The notes: a model not told the origin generated them from the letters alone. Positions 9,750 through 19,522 are shown, counted from the first letter of the stretch. The stretch is DNA of 64,000 bases from Balneolaceae bacterium UBA3186 (GCA_002364085.1 DEXK01000012.1:1-64000); one strand, 5' to 3'. Translations and numbers: made by a program.

Positions 9750-9794
9750 GTTACCATTCACTTCGCTTCTTCGTACCATTACCGCTAAGAAAAA

Positions 9795-11135
9795 ATGGCG
9801 GCAACAACTCAAGAAATAAAAAAAGAAAGCTCCATCCTTCTCAAGCTCGGCGGACCTATAATAGCCACTCAGCTTATGAGAATGGGCCTGAACTTTACTG
9901 ATACAGTAATGGCAGGAAATCTCTCAGCTCTTGATCTTGCCGGTGTAGCTATAGGAAATGCTATGTATTTACCACTTTCTATTTTCTGTATGGCTACACT
10001 TATAGCTATAAATCCCATTGTCTCAGAACATCTTGGAGCTCGAAGATTCAAAGAAATAGGAACCAGTGCCAGACAGATGTTTTGGCTTGTTTTAATGCTC
10101 ACTGTTCCTACATTTTTCCTTACCCGGAATTTAGATATCATTATGAACATAGTTGGTGTTACTGATGAAATTGTACCAATTGCAACAGATTACCTTAAAG
10201 CTATCTCATGGGGACTTTTGCCTTTATTTGCTTATGCCGGGGTTCGTTATTTCAGTGAAGGCCTTTCCGTTACAAAGCCTGCAATGTACATTGCCGCAGT
10301 AAGTTTGGTATTAAATGTGGGTGCAAATTACATTTTTATGTACGGAGGTCTAGGAATTACGGGAATGGGTGCGGTTGGAGCAGGCTATGCAACTTCTTTG
10401 ATCAATCTCTTTGCAGCAATCGTATTTATTGGTTTTATGATAAACTTTAAACCATTTAAGAGGTTTGATATTTTTGCCCGTACAAAGGGTCCGGATCTTA
10501 AAATTTTCAGTGAATTTCTCAAAGTTGGACTACCTAACGGGGCTAGTACAGCTATGGAGATATTACTTTTTGCAAGCGTAAGTGTACTAATGGGAACACT
10601 AAGTGTAGAAGCCTCAGCGTCACATCAAATTGCAATAAATGTAGCTGCAACTTTGTTTATGATTCCTTTTGGTCTTTCAATGGCAATTACACAAAGAGTT
10701 GGCTTTTCAATAGGTCAAGGTTCGTTATCAAAAGCACGGCTTCGTGGGTTTATAGGAATTGGAATGTGCGCTTCTATAATGACATTAACTGCGGTTATGT
10801 TATTCTCTATCCCCGAAACAATAATTGGCATCTATACTGATGACCCCTTAGTAAGTAAAATGTCGGTTTCCTTATTATTTATGGCCGGTCTTTTTCAAAT
10901 TTCTGATGGTCTTCAGGTTGGAGGGTTTGGAGCCTTAAGAGGACTTAAAGATACACGAACTCCAATGATCGTGAATTTTATTGCTTATTGGTTGATAGGA
11001 TTTCCAATTGGATATTATTTAGGAATCATTTCCGACTTTGGTCCGGAAGGACTATGGATTGGATTGATCTCTGGGTTATCTGTTGCAGCGATTCTTCATA
11101 ACTTTCGTTTTCACATTTTAACGGCTGTTGATTAG
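9795..11135 (+). CDS. MATE-family efflux transporter
   Basis: 446-aa multidrug and toxic compound extrusion protein (NorM/DinF type) with about 12 predicted membrane helices in two homologous halves. The N-terminal block ILLKLGGPIIATQLMRMGLNFTDTVMAGNLS is the classical MatE start, repeated in weaker form as FLKVGLPNGASTAMEILLF in the second half. MATE proteins export organic cations or drugs using Na+ or H+ gradients. It is 121 bp upstream of the type III polyketide synthase cluster on the same strand. Export of that product is possible but unproven, because the gap holds its own candidate promoter. Confidence 0.94.
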   Translation: MAATTQEIKKESSILLKLGGPIIATQLMRMGLNFTDTVMAGNLSALDLAGVAIGNAMYLPLSIFCMATLIAINPIVSEHLGARRFKEIGTSARQMFWLVLMLTVPTFFLTRNLDIIMNIVGVTDEIVPIATDYLKAISWGLLPLFAYAGVRYFSEGLSVTKPAMYIAAVSLVLNVGANYIFMYGGLGITGMGAVGAGYATSLINLFAAIVFIGFMINFKPFKRFDIFARTKGPDLKIFSEFLKVGLPNGASTAMEILLFASVSVLMGTLSVEASASHQIAINVAATLFMIPFGLSMAITQRVGFSIGQGSLSKARLRGFIGIGMCASIMTLTAVMLFSIPETIIGIYTDDPLVSKMSVSLLFMAGLFQISDGLQVGGFGALRGLKDTRTPMIVNFIAYWLIGFPIGYYLGIISDFGPEGLWIGLISGLSVAAILHNFRFHILTAVD

Positions 11136-11235
11136 TGGCCAGTTAAGGTTTGTTACAACTAAGTTTCAAGAATAGTTTACAAAATCACCTCGCTTTAAAA
11201 ACTTGAACTATTCGTGATATATAATCGTAATGTAA

Positions 11236-11250
11236 GTCGTATAATGCGAC
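11236..11250 (+). promoter_or_regulatory. Candidate -10 element inside an imperfect dyad upstream of the type III PKS gene
   Basis: GTCGTATAATGCGAC is an imperfect palindrome whose centre contains a perfect TATAAT at 11240-11245. It ends only 6 bases before the PKS ATG. If used, the transcript would be nearly leaderless. No convincing -35 box lies 17 bp upstream, so this would be an activator-dependent or extended promoter, or a repressor operator. Sequence reading only. Confidence 0.35.
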
Positions 11251-11256
11251 ATAAAC

Positions 11257-12348
11257 ATGCCTGTATATATTCACGACATAGCAACCTCTGTACCTGAAGG
11301 GTCTAACTCTCAGGATGTGGTAAGAGAAATTATGAAATCTGCCTTAGCTAAAGACAGAAAAACTCAAGCTATTCTACATAGAATTTATTCGCAATCAGGA
11401 ATTGAGAAAAGGCACTCAGTTATTAATGAGTTCCATCAAACTGAAAAACCGAATCCTTACTTAAATGGTACTATAAGCTCTACTCCAACTACAAGAGAAA
11501 GAAATGACGTATACAAAACCGCTGCGTCTTCTCTTTTCGTTGAAACCGGTAAAAAATTACTAGATAGCAATTCTCATATCAATAAAAATGATGTTACTCA
11601 TGTGATTACGGTTTCTTGTACTGGATTTTATGCCCCGGGACCTGATTACGACCTTGTAAAACAACTCGGTCTTTCTCCTTCAACCCAGCGTTTTCACCTG
11701 GGCTTCATGGGATGTTTCGCTGCTTTCCCTGCATTAAAAATGGCTCGCTCTTTTTGTGAGAATAATATAGATGCAGTAGTGCTTATTGTTGCTACTGAGC
11801 TTTGTTCGCTACATTTTCAACAGAAAACAGATCTTGACAACCTCATTTCGGCTTCTGTTTTTGCGGATGGTTCTGCCGGTGTTTTAGTAAGTAGTAAGAA
11901 ATCTCCAAAATCTTCGTACGAAATTAAAGCTTTCGCATCATCACTTACTCCAAATGGAGAAAAAGATATGGCATGGGATATTGGCGATCACGGTTTTGAT
12001 ATGATCTTATCAACGTACGTCCCTGATATTATAGAAAGTAATTTAAAGCAAGTAATTCAACCATTATTCGATAGATATAACCTTAATCATAATGATGTTA
12101 ACTACTGGGCTATCCATCCAGGCGGACGTGCCATCATTGACAAAATTGAATCGGCTTTACACCTGAAAAAATATCAAGTGGCTGCTTCCAGAAACACATT
12201 GGCACAATATGGGAATATGAGTAGTGTCACAGTTCTTTTTGTTTTAAAACAATTAATGGATTCGAAGCCGGACAAAGACTCTATAGTACTCCCGATGGCT
12301 TTCGGCCCGGGCCTTACCATTGAAAGTGGTTTATTGAAAGTGGTTTAA
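11257..12348 (+). CDS. Type III polyketide synthase (chalcone/stilbene synthase family)
   Basis: 363-aa homodimeric-type ketosynthase that extends an acyl-CoA with malonyl-CoA. The catalytic triad is visible: Cys153 in GFMGCFAAFPALKMA, His287 in WAIHPGGRAI and Asn320 in YGNMSSVTVLF; the C-terminal FGPGLTIES loop is also present. Bacterial relatives make alkylpyrones, alkylresorcinols or phloroglucinol. The start ATG matches the family N-terminus. The stop overlaps the next ATG (TAATG), so PKS, methyltransferase and monooxygenase are translationally coupled, an arrangement like the Streptomyces srsABC phenolic lipid genes. Product identity is inference. Confidence 0.94.
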   Translation: MPVYIHDIATSVPEGSNSQDVVREIMKSALAKDRKTQAILHRIYSQSGIEKRHSVINEFHQTEKPNPYLNGTISSTPTTRERNDVYKTAASSLFVETGKKLLDSNSHINKNDVTHVITVSCTGFYAPGPDYDLVKQLGLSPSTQRFHLGFMGCFAAFPALKMARSFCENNIDAVVLIVATELCSLHFQQKTDLDNLISASVFADGSAGVLVSSKKSPKSSYEIKAFASSLTPNGEKDMAWDIGDHGFDMILSTYVPDIIESNLKQVIQPLFDRYNLNHNDVNYWAIHPGGRAIIDKIESALHLKKYQVAASRNTLAQYGNMSSVTVLFVLKQLMDSKPDKDSIVLPMAFGPGLTIESGLLKVV

Positions 12349-13052
12349 TGTGTGTATTTCTCCGTCATAGAAAACCTGAACTTAAGGAAATGATGGACGA
12401 CCCTAATTGTGATATTGAAAAACTCACGAATACCTTTCATCAATTTAAAAGGATAAACAAGCTGCTTTCTAAATGGAATACGATCTATAAAAAGGAGATC
12501 CGTCCTGTTTTAAAAAATCAAAATGGTACAGGTAGTTTGTTAGATATCGGTTTTGGAGGCGGAGACATTTCTATTCAACTATCAGAATTGGCTGCAAAAG
12601 ATGGATTTCATCTAGATATTACTTCAATTGAAGCGGATCGCCGGGCTTTCGAACATATTCAAACCCAAAACACTCCCTCAAATATACATTTCCGGCATCA
12701 ACTATCATCTGATCTGGTAAAAGAAAAGGCTTCTTTTGATTTTGTAATTTCCAATCACCTGCTCCATCATCTCCACAAAAAAGACTTTATCGATATCTGT
12801 AATGAAGCTGAACAACTCGCCTCAAAAAAAGTAATCTTCAATGATATAGAAAGAAATGATATCGCTTATGTTCTATTTACTATTTTTTCTAAAATAATGT
12901 TTAAAAACTCTTTCATTTCTTATGATGGAAGAATTTCAATAAAACGTAGCTACACTTTAGAAGAACTCTCATCTGTGGCTCCTGAATACTGGACAGTATC
13001 ACGACTATTTCCCTTTAGGTTAATTCTTATTTATGACAAAGAATACATTTAA
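12348..13052 (+). CDS. Class I SAM-dependent methyltransferase
   Basis: 234-aa methyltransferase. The SAM-binding motif I LLDIGFGGGDISIQL (about residues 64-78), the acidic end of strand 2 (SIEADRRA) and FDFVISNHLLHHLHKKD (motif II region) are intact. It starts on the last base of the PKS stop and its 3' end overlaps the monooxygenase by 20 bases. By position it probably O- or C-methylates the polyketide ring, as in other type III PKS clusters. It is a soluble class I enzyme, unlike SrsB, which is of the isoprenylcysteine methyltransferase type. Confidence 0.9.
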   Translation: MCVFLRHRKPELKEMMDDPNCDIEKLTNTFHQFKRINKLLSKWNTIYKKEIRPVLKNQNGTGSLLDIGFGGGDISIQLSELAAKDGFHLDITSIEADRRAFEHIQTQNTPSNIHFRHQLSSDLVKEKASFDFVISNHLLHHLHKKDFIDICNEAEQLASKKVIFNDIERNDIAYVLFTIFSKIMFKNSFISYDGRISIKRSYTLEELSSVAPEYWTVSRLFPFRLILIYDKEYI

Positions 13053-14181
13053 AATTACCATTGTAGGTGGGGGACCTGTTGGGCTTTTTCTCGGAATTTG
13101 TCTTTCTAAACAAGGAATAGACTGCGCCATTCTTGAACAAAGAGCAGAGCCTGTTCCTGATTCAAGATCATTAGGAATTCATCCTGTTTCTTTGGAATTA
13201 TTTCGCAAAACCAATATCGCAAGTAAGTTTCTTGATGCAGGAATTCACATAAAAAAAGGATTGGCGCATAATGGGAAAAGACTGCTCGGCAGTATAAACT
13301 TCGAGCAGCTAGAAAGACCATATAATTTCATTCTTGCTTGCCCTCAATTCGAAACTGAAAAAATCCTACGAGAACACTTCCTTGCATTGAATCCTCAAGG
13401 TTTAATTACAGAAGCATTGGTGACAAATATTGAAGAAAACATGGATGAAGCTATCTGTTATTACCAAAAAGATGGAAAAGAATTATCTCTTTCATCAACT
13501 TATGTTGTTGGCTGTGATGGTAAAAACAGCTTGGTTCGTCAACAATCCGGAATTTTTTATGGAGGAACGAAATATCCTGATACTTATATAATGGGAGATT
13601 TTGAAGACAACACAACTATTGGTGACAATGCTGTTGTTTTCCTTCCAAAACAAGGATTAATAGAAAGCTTTCCGCTCCCAAATCAAATGAGAAGATGGGT
13701 TGTTAAAACAGATTCTTTGGTTGAAAAGCCTACTGCTCAACTTATTTCTGAAATTACTTTGCATAGAATTGATCATGATCTTAAGAATCTTAAAAACACA
13801 ATGTTGAGTAGTTTTAATGTTCAATACTTTGAAGCAGAATGTTTTTTTAAGAACAGAGTGCTTTTATGTGGAGATGCAGCTCATGTTGTTAGCCCAATTG
13901 GTGGACAAGGCATGAATTTAGGTTGGATCGGAGCTTGGTTATTAGCAAAGGCTCTATCCGAAATTAACATATATCCTGAACAAGAAACTGAGTTTTTATT
14001 AGGTTTCCAGAATCAACAAAAGAACATTGTAAAAAAAGCTTCCCGCAGAGCTGAATGGAATATGAGAATAGGAAGAAAGCAACGTTTTCCAATATATAGA
14101 GAATTATTTGTAAGGCTACTTCTTAACTCTCCACTTAACAAAGTTGCAGCTCAAAAATTTGCAATGAAAGGTCTAACTTAA
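13033..14181 (+). CDS. FAD-dependent aromatic monooxygenase (UbiH/PHBH family)
   Basis: 382-aa class A flavoprotein hydroxylase. It shows the three family fingerprints: GXGXXG in ITIVGGGPVGLFLG near residue 9, the DG motif in VVGCDGKNSLVR, and the GD motif in LCGDAAHVVSPIGGQGMN. Such enzymes hydroxylate phenols, here plausibly turning a resorcinol-type polyketide into a quinol/quinone. It overlaps the methyltransferase 3' end by 20 bases, and its own 3' end overlaps the convergent GAF kinase gene by 9 bases. No membrane span, so probably cytosolic or peripheral. Confidence 0.92.
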   Translation: MTKNTFKITIVGGGPVGLFLGICLSKQGIDCAILEQRAEPVPDSRSLGIHPVSLELFRKTNIASKFLDAGIHIKKGLAHNGKRLLGSINFEQLERPYNFILACPQFETEKILREHFLALNPQGLITEALVTNIEENMDEAICYYQKDGKELSLSSTYVVGCDGKNSLVRQQSGIFYGGTKYPDTYIMGDFEDNTTIGDNAVVFLPKQGLIESFPLPNQMRRWVVKTDSLVEKPTAQLISEITLHRIDHDLKNLKNTMLSSFNVQYFEAECFFKNRVLLCGDAAHVVSPIGGQGMNLGWIGAWLLAKALSEINIYPEQETEFLLGFQNQQKNIVKKASRRAEWNMRIGRKQRFPIYRELFVRLLLNSPLNKVAAQKFAMKGLT

Positions 14182-15327
14182 AATCTCATTTGTTTCTCTT
14201 GAAAAGATAAGAGTAAAAGTCGTTCCACCATCTCCATTTGTATGTTGTCGCGACTCTGCATTCAGTTTATCACCCAGTGTTTTAATAACAACTGAAGCAA
14301 GATTTCCAGTTACGGTTCCATCCAGATATTCAGAAATACCATTGCCATTATCCGAAATACTGATCAATACTTTATCCCCACCATCTTTTTTTACAGCAAT
14401 GGAGATCTTTCCTTTATCATAACCTATAAATGCCTCCCGATACATATTCAGGATCACTTCATTAATGATAAGGCCAACGGTTAATGCTGTACTAGCTTTT
14501 AATTCTATTTTATCTATATCCAGATTGTAACTTATATCTTTATCAAAGTCTCCGAATATTTCAACAATAGTTGAAGTAAGATGGCCCAGATAAAAACCTA
14601 CATCTATAAGTTCATTGTCCTCAGAATTAAACAGAACCTCGTGAGCATGTGCAATAGTTTCAATTCTTGAGCCTGTTGACTTCATTAAAAATTTAGCATT
14701 CTCATCTGTAAGTAAAGGCACCTGTAATTGCACCAATGCATTTAATGCTGATAAACTATTTTCAAAACCTCTGTGAATTTCCTTTAATCTTACTTCTTTA
14801 TCTTTAATGGTATTTTTGAGTTCATCTACTTCCTTTGCTTTCTCTATAGATAATGCAGCATGTGCTGAAAGTGTTTCTAAAACAGGGATATCTTTCTCTG
14901 TAAAATCTTCTCCGTTTTTTTTGTTCAAGGCCTGCATTATCCCAATAGCACTATTAGTAGAGTCAAACATTGGAACACAAACCATATTTCTTGTTGTAAA
15001 ACCCTTACTTATATCACCAAAAAACTCTTTACTATTTGCCATATCATTGACCAGATAGGGCTTCCTGTTTCTTAAAACCCAACCAGCTACACCTTTATCT
15101 CTTGGTATGATTTGTCCTTTTATCTCATCTTTTACAGGTCCTGTAGGTACGCTTAAATGCAATCTCCCGGTTGCTTTGTCAAGAAGCATTAATGAACTGG
15201 CTTCTGCATCAATTACTGTACAAACCGACTCCATACATTTTAACAAAAGTTGTTTTAACTCCATTGTTCGATTGATTCCTTCAATCGCATGGAGTAATAG
15301 TCTTATATTTTGTTGGTTATCAGGCAT
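14173..15327 (-). CDS. GAF-domain sensor protein with degenerate HisKA_2 kinase core
   Basis: 384-aa protein built like its upstream neighbour: a GAF domain (about residues 22-165) and a HisKA_2/HATPase region. The phosphoacceptor box, normally EIHHRVKNNLQ, reads EIHRGFENSLS at 183-193. The second His, which carries the phosphate, is Arg186 and the Lys is Glu. The N-box NEVILNMYREAF and DNGNGI of the ATP lid remain, but the GLGL glycine box is not obvious. It may bind ATP or regulate its paralogue rather than signal by itself. 83 bp downstream of the paralogue on the same strand. Confidence 0.88.
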   Translation of the reverse strand: MPDNQQNIRLLLHAIEGINRTMELKQLLLKCMESVCTVIDAEASSLMLLDKATGRLHLSVPTGPVKDEIKGQIIPRDKGVAGWVLRNRKPYLVNDMANSKEFFGDISKGFTTRNMVCVPMFDSTNSAIGIMQALNKKNGEDFTEKDIPVLETLSAHAALSIEKAKEVDELKNTIKDKEVRLKEIHRGFENSLSALNALVQLQVPLLTDENAKFLMKSTGSRIETIAHAHEVLFNSEDNELIDVGFYLGHLTSTIVEIFGDFDKDISYNLDIDKIELKASTALTVGLIINEVILNMYREAFIGYDKGKISIAVKKDGGDKVLISISDNGNGISEYLDGTVTGNLASVVIKTLGDKLNAESRQHTNGDGGTTFTLIFSRETNEILS

Positions 15328-15410
15328 ATTTTTGAGTATACAAAGATGCTCGTTTCATCTCAAAAAACAAAAAACTCATTCGCATTAACTCTAACTAGTA
15401 TAATATAATT

Positions 15411-16526
15411 TCACAGTGGTATTTGAATGGTAAAGCTAGTGCCTTTATCACTTGTAACTTCTTTAATATCGGCACTCATTTGCTTCACAAAAGCGTGAAC
15501 TACAAATAAATGATTAGATTGATTCTCCAGACCTACTATCCCAACCCCATCGTCAGATAAAGTTAGTTGAATTTTTTCATTTGCAATATTTCGAACTCTG
15601 ATATTTATATTGCCTGAGTCTCTGTTCAAGAAAGCATGCTTATATGCATTTATCAGCAACTCGTTTAGGGTTAGTCCACATAAAATAGAAAGCTCAGCAG
15701 AAATCTCAATATCATCAATTTCCGAATCTACCTGAATATCGATTTCTTTTTTATTGTAGATTCTTGATACATCTTCAATGATATGATTTAAAAAAACCTG
15801 AAGTCCTACATCATCTGTTCCATCATTTTGATATAATAACGAGTGAAGATGTGCGATGGATTTTAACCTTGAACTGGCGTTTCTCAAAACCTCTACCGAA
15901 CCGCCCTCTTTCATTCTATTTGATTCTAATTCGATAAGTGCTGAAATGGCAAACAAATTATTCTTTAAACGGTGATGTGTCTCCGAAAGAATAAGCGATT
16001 TTTTCTCAAGCTTCGCTTCCATCTCATCATATTCTCTGTTTCTCTGAATGGCTAAAGAAATATGTTCCGCTAATATCTTAAATACTTCTAAATCCTCTTC
16101 ATAAAATGGAAGATCATGCTCTTTATTTACAGCTTGCAGAACACCGTAAGCTTCACCGTTTCTATCTCTTAACGGAACACAAAGCAGACTTTTGGTTTCA
16201 AAATCGGAACTTAGATCTTGCCAAAATGCTTCCTCCTTCGAAACATCATTGCTTAAGAATTCTTTGTTATTTTGGATTACCCACCCTCCAACTCCTTTAT
16301 CTTTCGGAATTTTAAAACCTGTGATCTCATCTTTAACAGGGCCGGTTGGGATACTCACATTTAGCTCTCCTGTTCCTTTATCGAGCAACATAAGCGTACT
16401 GGCTTCCGCACCCAATACAGTTTGTATTGCGTTCATACTCTTTACTAGAAGCTCTTTTAGTTCTACTGCCCTGCCAATGCTTTGAATGGAATGAACAAGT
16501 AGTTTAGTGTGCTCTATTTTTTGCAC
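15411..16526 (-). CDS. GAF-domain sensor histidine kinase (HisKA_2 type)
   Basis: 371-aa soluble sensor kinase. An N-terminal GAF domain (about residues 20-162, with the conserved EASTLMLLDKGTGEL..PTGPVKDEI stretch shared with the neighbouring paralogue) is followed by a coiled linker and an intact HisKA_2 box ETHHRLKNNLFAI (His184-His185). The ATP domain has N-box NELLINAYKHAF and DDGVGI. No membrane segments, so it senses a cytoplasmic ligand. No receiver-domain gene is adjacent. It probably forms a two-gene unit, and perhaps a heterodimer, with the degenerate paralogue downstream. Confidence 0.92.
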   Translation of the reverse strand: MQKIEHTKLLVHSIQSIGRAVELKELLVKSMNAIQTVLGAEASTLMLLDKGTGELNVSIPTGPVKDEITGFKIPKDKGVGGWVIQNNKEFLSNDVSKEEAFWQDLSSDFETKSLLCVPLRDRNGEAYGVLQAVNKEHDLPFYEEDLEVFKILAEHISLAIQRNREYDEMEAKLEKKSLILSETHHRLKNNLFAISALIELESNRMKEGGSVEVLRNASSRLKSIAHLHSLLYQNDGTDDVGLQVFLNHIIEDVSRIYNKKEIDIQVDSEIDDIEISAELSILCGLTLNELLINAYKHAFLNRDSGNINIRVRNIANEKIQLTLSDDGVGIVGLENQSNHLFVVHAFVKQMSADIKEVTSDKGTSFTIQIPL

Positions 16527-16570
16527 TTTTTACCCGATTTAAATTTTTCTAATATCGGGTATATTTTTGT

Positions 16571-16611
16571 AAAAAAGAAAAAAGCTCTGGCTACGTTCGC
16601 AACCAGAGCTT
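16571..16611 (-). terminator. Rho-independent terminator of acnA
   Basis: A stem with arms AAGCTCTGG and CCAGAGCTT (16582-16611) is followed on the minus strand by a long U-rich run. It lies 29 bp past the aconitase stop and before the GAF kinase genes, so it separates the two minus-strand units. Confidence 0.85.
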
Positions 16612-16639
16612 CAAAGTAAATACAAGCAAGAGCTATCTA

Positions 16640-19345
16640 TTAGTTTTTGCTTTTCTTTAGATAATCTAAAAGCACTGTGTGAAGAATTCCACCATTGCGA
16701 TAGTAATCTACTTCAACAGGAGTATCGATTCTACTGTTTGTAGTGAAGTTGATTTCAACACCATCCTCTTTAACAGCAGTTACTTTAACTTCTCCACGAG
16801 CTTTGATGTCATCGCTTAAATGGATAGTGAATGTTTCAGAACCTTCTAAACCAAGAGATTCCGGAGTTTCTCCTTCTTTAAATTGAAGAGGAAGTACACC
16901 CATCTGAACAAGATTAGATCTATGAATTCTCTCATAAGATTCTGCTATCACTGCTTTAACCCCAAGCAAATTTGTTCCTTTTGCAGCCCAATCTCTTGAA
17001 GATCCTGTTCCATACTGGTTACCTGCAATTGCAATTAATGGAGTATTACTTGCTTTGTACTTTAATGATGCATCGTAGATTGTTGTGATCTCACCAGTTG
17101 GATGGTATTCGGTAAATCCACCTTCTTTACCGGGCGCGAGTTGATTCTTAAATCGAACATTAGCAAATGTCCCGCGTGTCATAACCCGATCATTTCCTCT
17201 TCGCGAACCATATGAGTTGAAATCTTTCTTATCAACTCCGTTAGCTTTCAGGTACTCACCTGCAGGTGCGTCTTCTTTAATATTCCCTGCCGGCGAAATG
17301 TGATCGGTTGTAATTGAATCTCCAACTTTAACAAGAACACGAGCCCCTTCAATTGATTTAATTGGCTCAGGCTCTTCTTTCATATTCATGAAAAATGGAG
17401 GTTCCTGGATGTATGTTGAATCTTCGCTCCATGCAAACTGATCACCACCCGAAACAGGAATTGCTTCCCAAGCTGGCGATTCGAAAATATCGGAATACAT
17501 TTTATCGAAAAGATCCGGGCGAATTGCATTATCTAAATGCTCAGCAATTTCTTCTGTTGTTGGCCATATCTCTTTTAGATAAACATCATTTCCATCTTTA
17601 TCCTTACCAATCGGATCGTTATTCATATCAATATTAACCGTTCCGGCAAGTGCATAAGCAACTACTAATGGAGGTGAAGCCAAGAAATTAGCTTTTACCC
17701 ATGGGTGAATTCGTCCCTCAAAGTTTCTGTTTCCGGAAAGAACACCTGCTGCAATAAGATCTCCGTCTTTGATCGCTTTTTCTACAGGCTCAGGTAATGG
17801 TCCAGAGTTACCGATACAAGTTGTACATCCATACCCAACTAAGTTGAATCCAAGCTTATCCATGTATTCAGTTAAACCTGCTTCCTGCAAATATTCAGTT
17901 ACAACTCTCGATCCCGGAGCTAAAGAAGTTTTCACATAAGCCGGAACTTTTAGTCCTCTTTCAACAGCTTTTTTAGCTACAATTCCCGCTCCAAGCATCA
18001 CACTAGGATTAGATGTATTTGTACAACTTGTGATAGCAGCGATTACAACATCACCATGAGTCATCTCAATTTCTTGACCATTTTTGTACAAACCTTTGCT
18101 GGCGAGTCTTTCCTGAGCAAGATTGAATCCCATAGTTGGGTTGTCACTTGTTAATGAGGTTTCAAACGCTTGCTTCATGTTACTAAGTGTAATTCTATCG
18201 TGCGGAAGTTTTGGTCCAGCGAGAGATGTTTCAACTGTACCCAAGTCTAGTTCCAGGGTAGTAGAGAACTCCGGATCCGGAGTATCATCTGTTCTGAATA
18301 AACCTTGAGCTTTAGTATAATTTTCGACCAAGTTCACTAACTCTTCTGATCGGCCTGTTCTTCTCATATAGCGGAGCGACTCGCTGTCAATTGGGAAGAA
18401 ACCCATCGTAGCTCCGTATTCCGGAGCCATGTTAGCAATAGTTGCGCGATCAGGTAAACTCATATTACTGATACCGTCGCCATAAAATTCTACAAACTTA
18501 CCAACCACTCCATGCTTTCTCAGCATCTGAGTTACCGTAAGAGTAAGATCGGTAGCAGTTACGCCTTCACGAAGTTTCCCGGTTAATTTCATTCCGGCTA
18601 CTTCAGGAACCAACATAGAAATAGGCTGACCAAGCATTGCTGCTTCCGCTTCAATTCCACCAACTCCCCAACCTAAAATTCCAAGTCCGTTGATCATAGT
18701 TGTGTGAGAATCGGTTCCTACTAAAGTGTCAGGATAAGCGGTTTTAGTTCCGTCTGCTTCCACACGAGTAAAAACTCCACGCCCTAAATACTCTAAATTA
18801 ACCTGGTGAACAATTCCACGACCCGGAGGTACTACTCTGAAATTATCAAATGCCTCTTTACCCCATTTCAGAAATTCATAACGCTCGTTGTTACGTTCCA
18901 TTTCTTTTTCTACATTGAACATAAGAGCTGCTTCTTTACCAAACATATCCACCTGAACAGAGTGATCAATAACCAGATCAACCGGAACTTGCGGATTAAT
19001 ATCTGTTGCTTTACCGCCCATTCGTTGCATAGCAGATCGGAGTGCAGCAAGGTCAACTACTGCCGGTACTCCGGTAAAATCTTGCAGAACCACACGAGAT
19101 GGTTTAAATGGTATTTCTCCTTCAGGGCTTTCTGCGTTATAAGTAGCTAATGTCTCAATATCGGCATCTGTGATCGCATATCCGTCATTTTCCCTTAAAA
19201 CAGCTTCCAGTAATATCTTTATTGAAAATGGAAGTCGGCTGACTTTATCATAACCCATTTCCGCAAGTTTAGGAAGACTATAAAAAGTCGCTTCCCCATT
19301 ACCCGTTTCAAATGTTTGTTTAGTGCTTTTAAATTTGTCGCTCAT
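16640..19345 (-). CDS. acnA: Aconitate hydratase A
   Basis: 901-aa aconitase of the AcnA/IRP1 type, which interconverts citrate and isocitrate in the TCA cycle. The [4Fe-4S] ligands are visible as Cys in ITSCTNTSNP and the pair in YGCTTCIGNSGPL. The swivel domain carries GDSITTDHISPAGNI and NQYGTGSSRDWAAKG. Length is typical. It is a single-gene unit with a strong terminator at its 3' end. Apo-AcnA can bind RNA in related organisms, but nothing here shows that directly. Confidence 0.98.
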   Translation of the reverse strand: MSDKFKSTKQTFETGNGEATFYSLPKLAEMGYDKVSRLPFSIKILLEAVLRENDGYAITDADIETLATYNAESPEGEIPFKPSRVVLQDFTGVPAVVDLAALRSAMQRMGGKATDINPQVPVDLVIDHSVQVDMFGKEAALMFNVEKEMERNNERYEFLKWGKEAFDNFRVVPPGRGIVHQVNLEYLGRGVFTRVEADGTKTAYPDTLVGTDSHTTMINGLGILGWGVGGIEAEAAMLGQPISMLVPEVAGMKLTGKLREGVTATDLTLTVTQMLRKHGVVGKFVEFYGDGISNMSLPDRATIANMAPEYGATMGFFPIDSESLRYMRRTGRSEELVNLVENYTKAQGLFRTDDTPDPEFSTTLELDLGTVETSLAGPKLPHDRITLSNMKQAFETSLTSDNPTMGFNLAQERLASKGLYKNGQEIEMTHGDVVIAAITSCTNTSNPSVMLGAGIVAKKAVERGLKVPAYVKTSLAPGSRVVTEYLQEAGLTEYMDKLGFNLVGYGCTTCIGNSGPLPEPVEKAIKDGDLIAAGVLSGNRNFEGRIHPWVKANFLASPPLVVAYALAGTVNIDMNNDPIGKDKDGNDVYLKEIWPTTEEIAEHLDNAIRPDLFDKMYSDIFESPAWEAIPVSGGDQFAWSEDSTYIQEPPFFMNMKEEPEPIKSIEGARVLVKVGDSITTDHISPAGNIKEDAPAGEYLKANGVDKKDFNSYGSRRGNDRVMTRGTFANVRFKNQLAPGKEGGFTEYHPTGEITTIYDASLKYKASNTPLIAIAGNQYGTGSSRDWAAKGTNLLGVKAVIAESYERIHRSNLVQMGVLPLQFKEGETPESLGLEGSETFTIHLSDDIKARGEVKVTAVKEDGVEINFTTNSRIDTPVEVDYYRNGGILHTVLLDYLKKSKN

Positions 19346-19522
19346 TTCAGAATAATTTTAAAAATTCGAGTAGACTTGGAAGATACAAATCTTTTAACCC
19401 TTTGTCTTTCTGTGTATAACCTTTTTGAGGGTTTTATCATTTCACGAAGTAATCGATAATATTTTGTAAGGAATCGAGCTTTTATGAGTCTTACTTGGAT
19501 AACTTAAAATAATTCAAGAACC

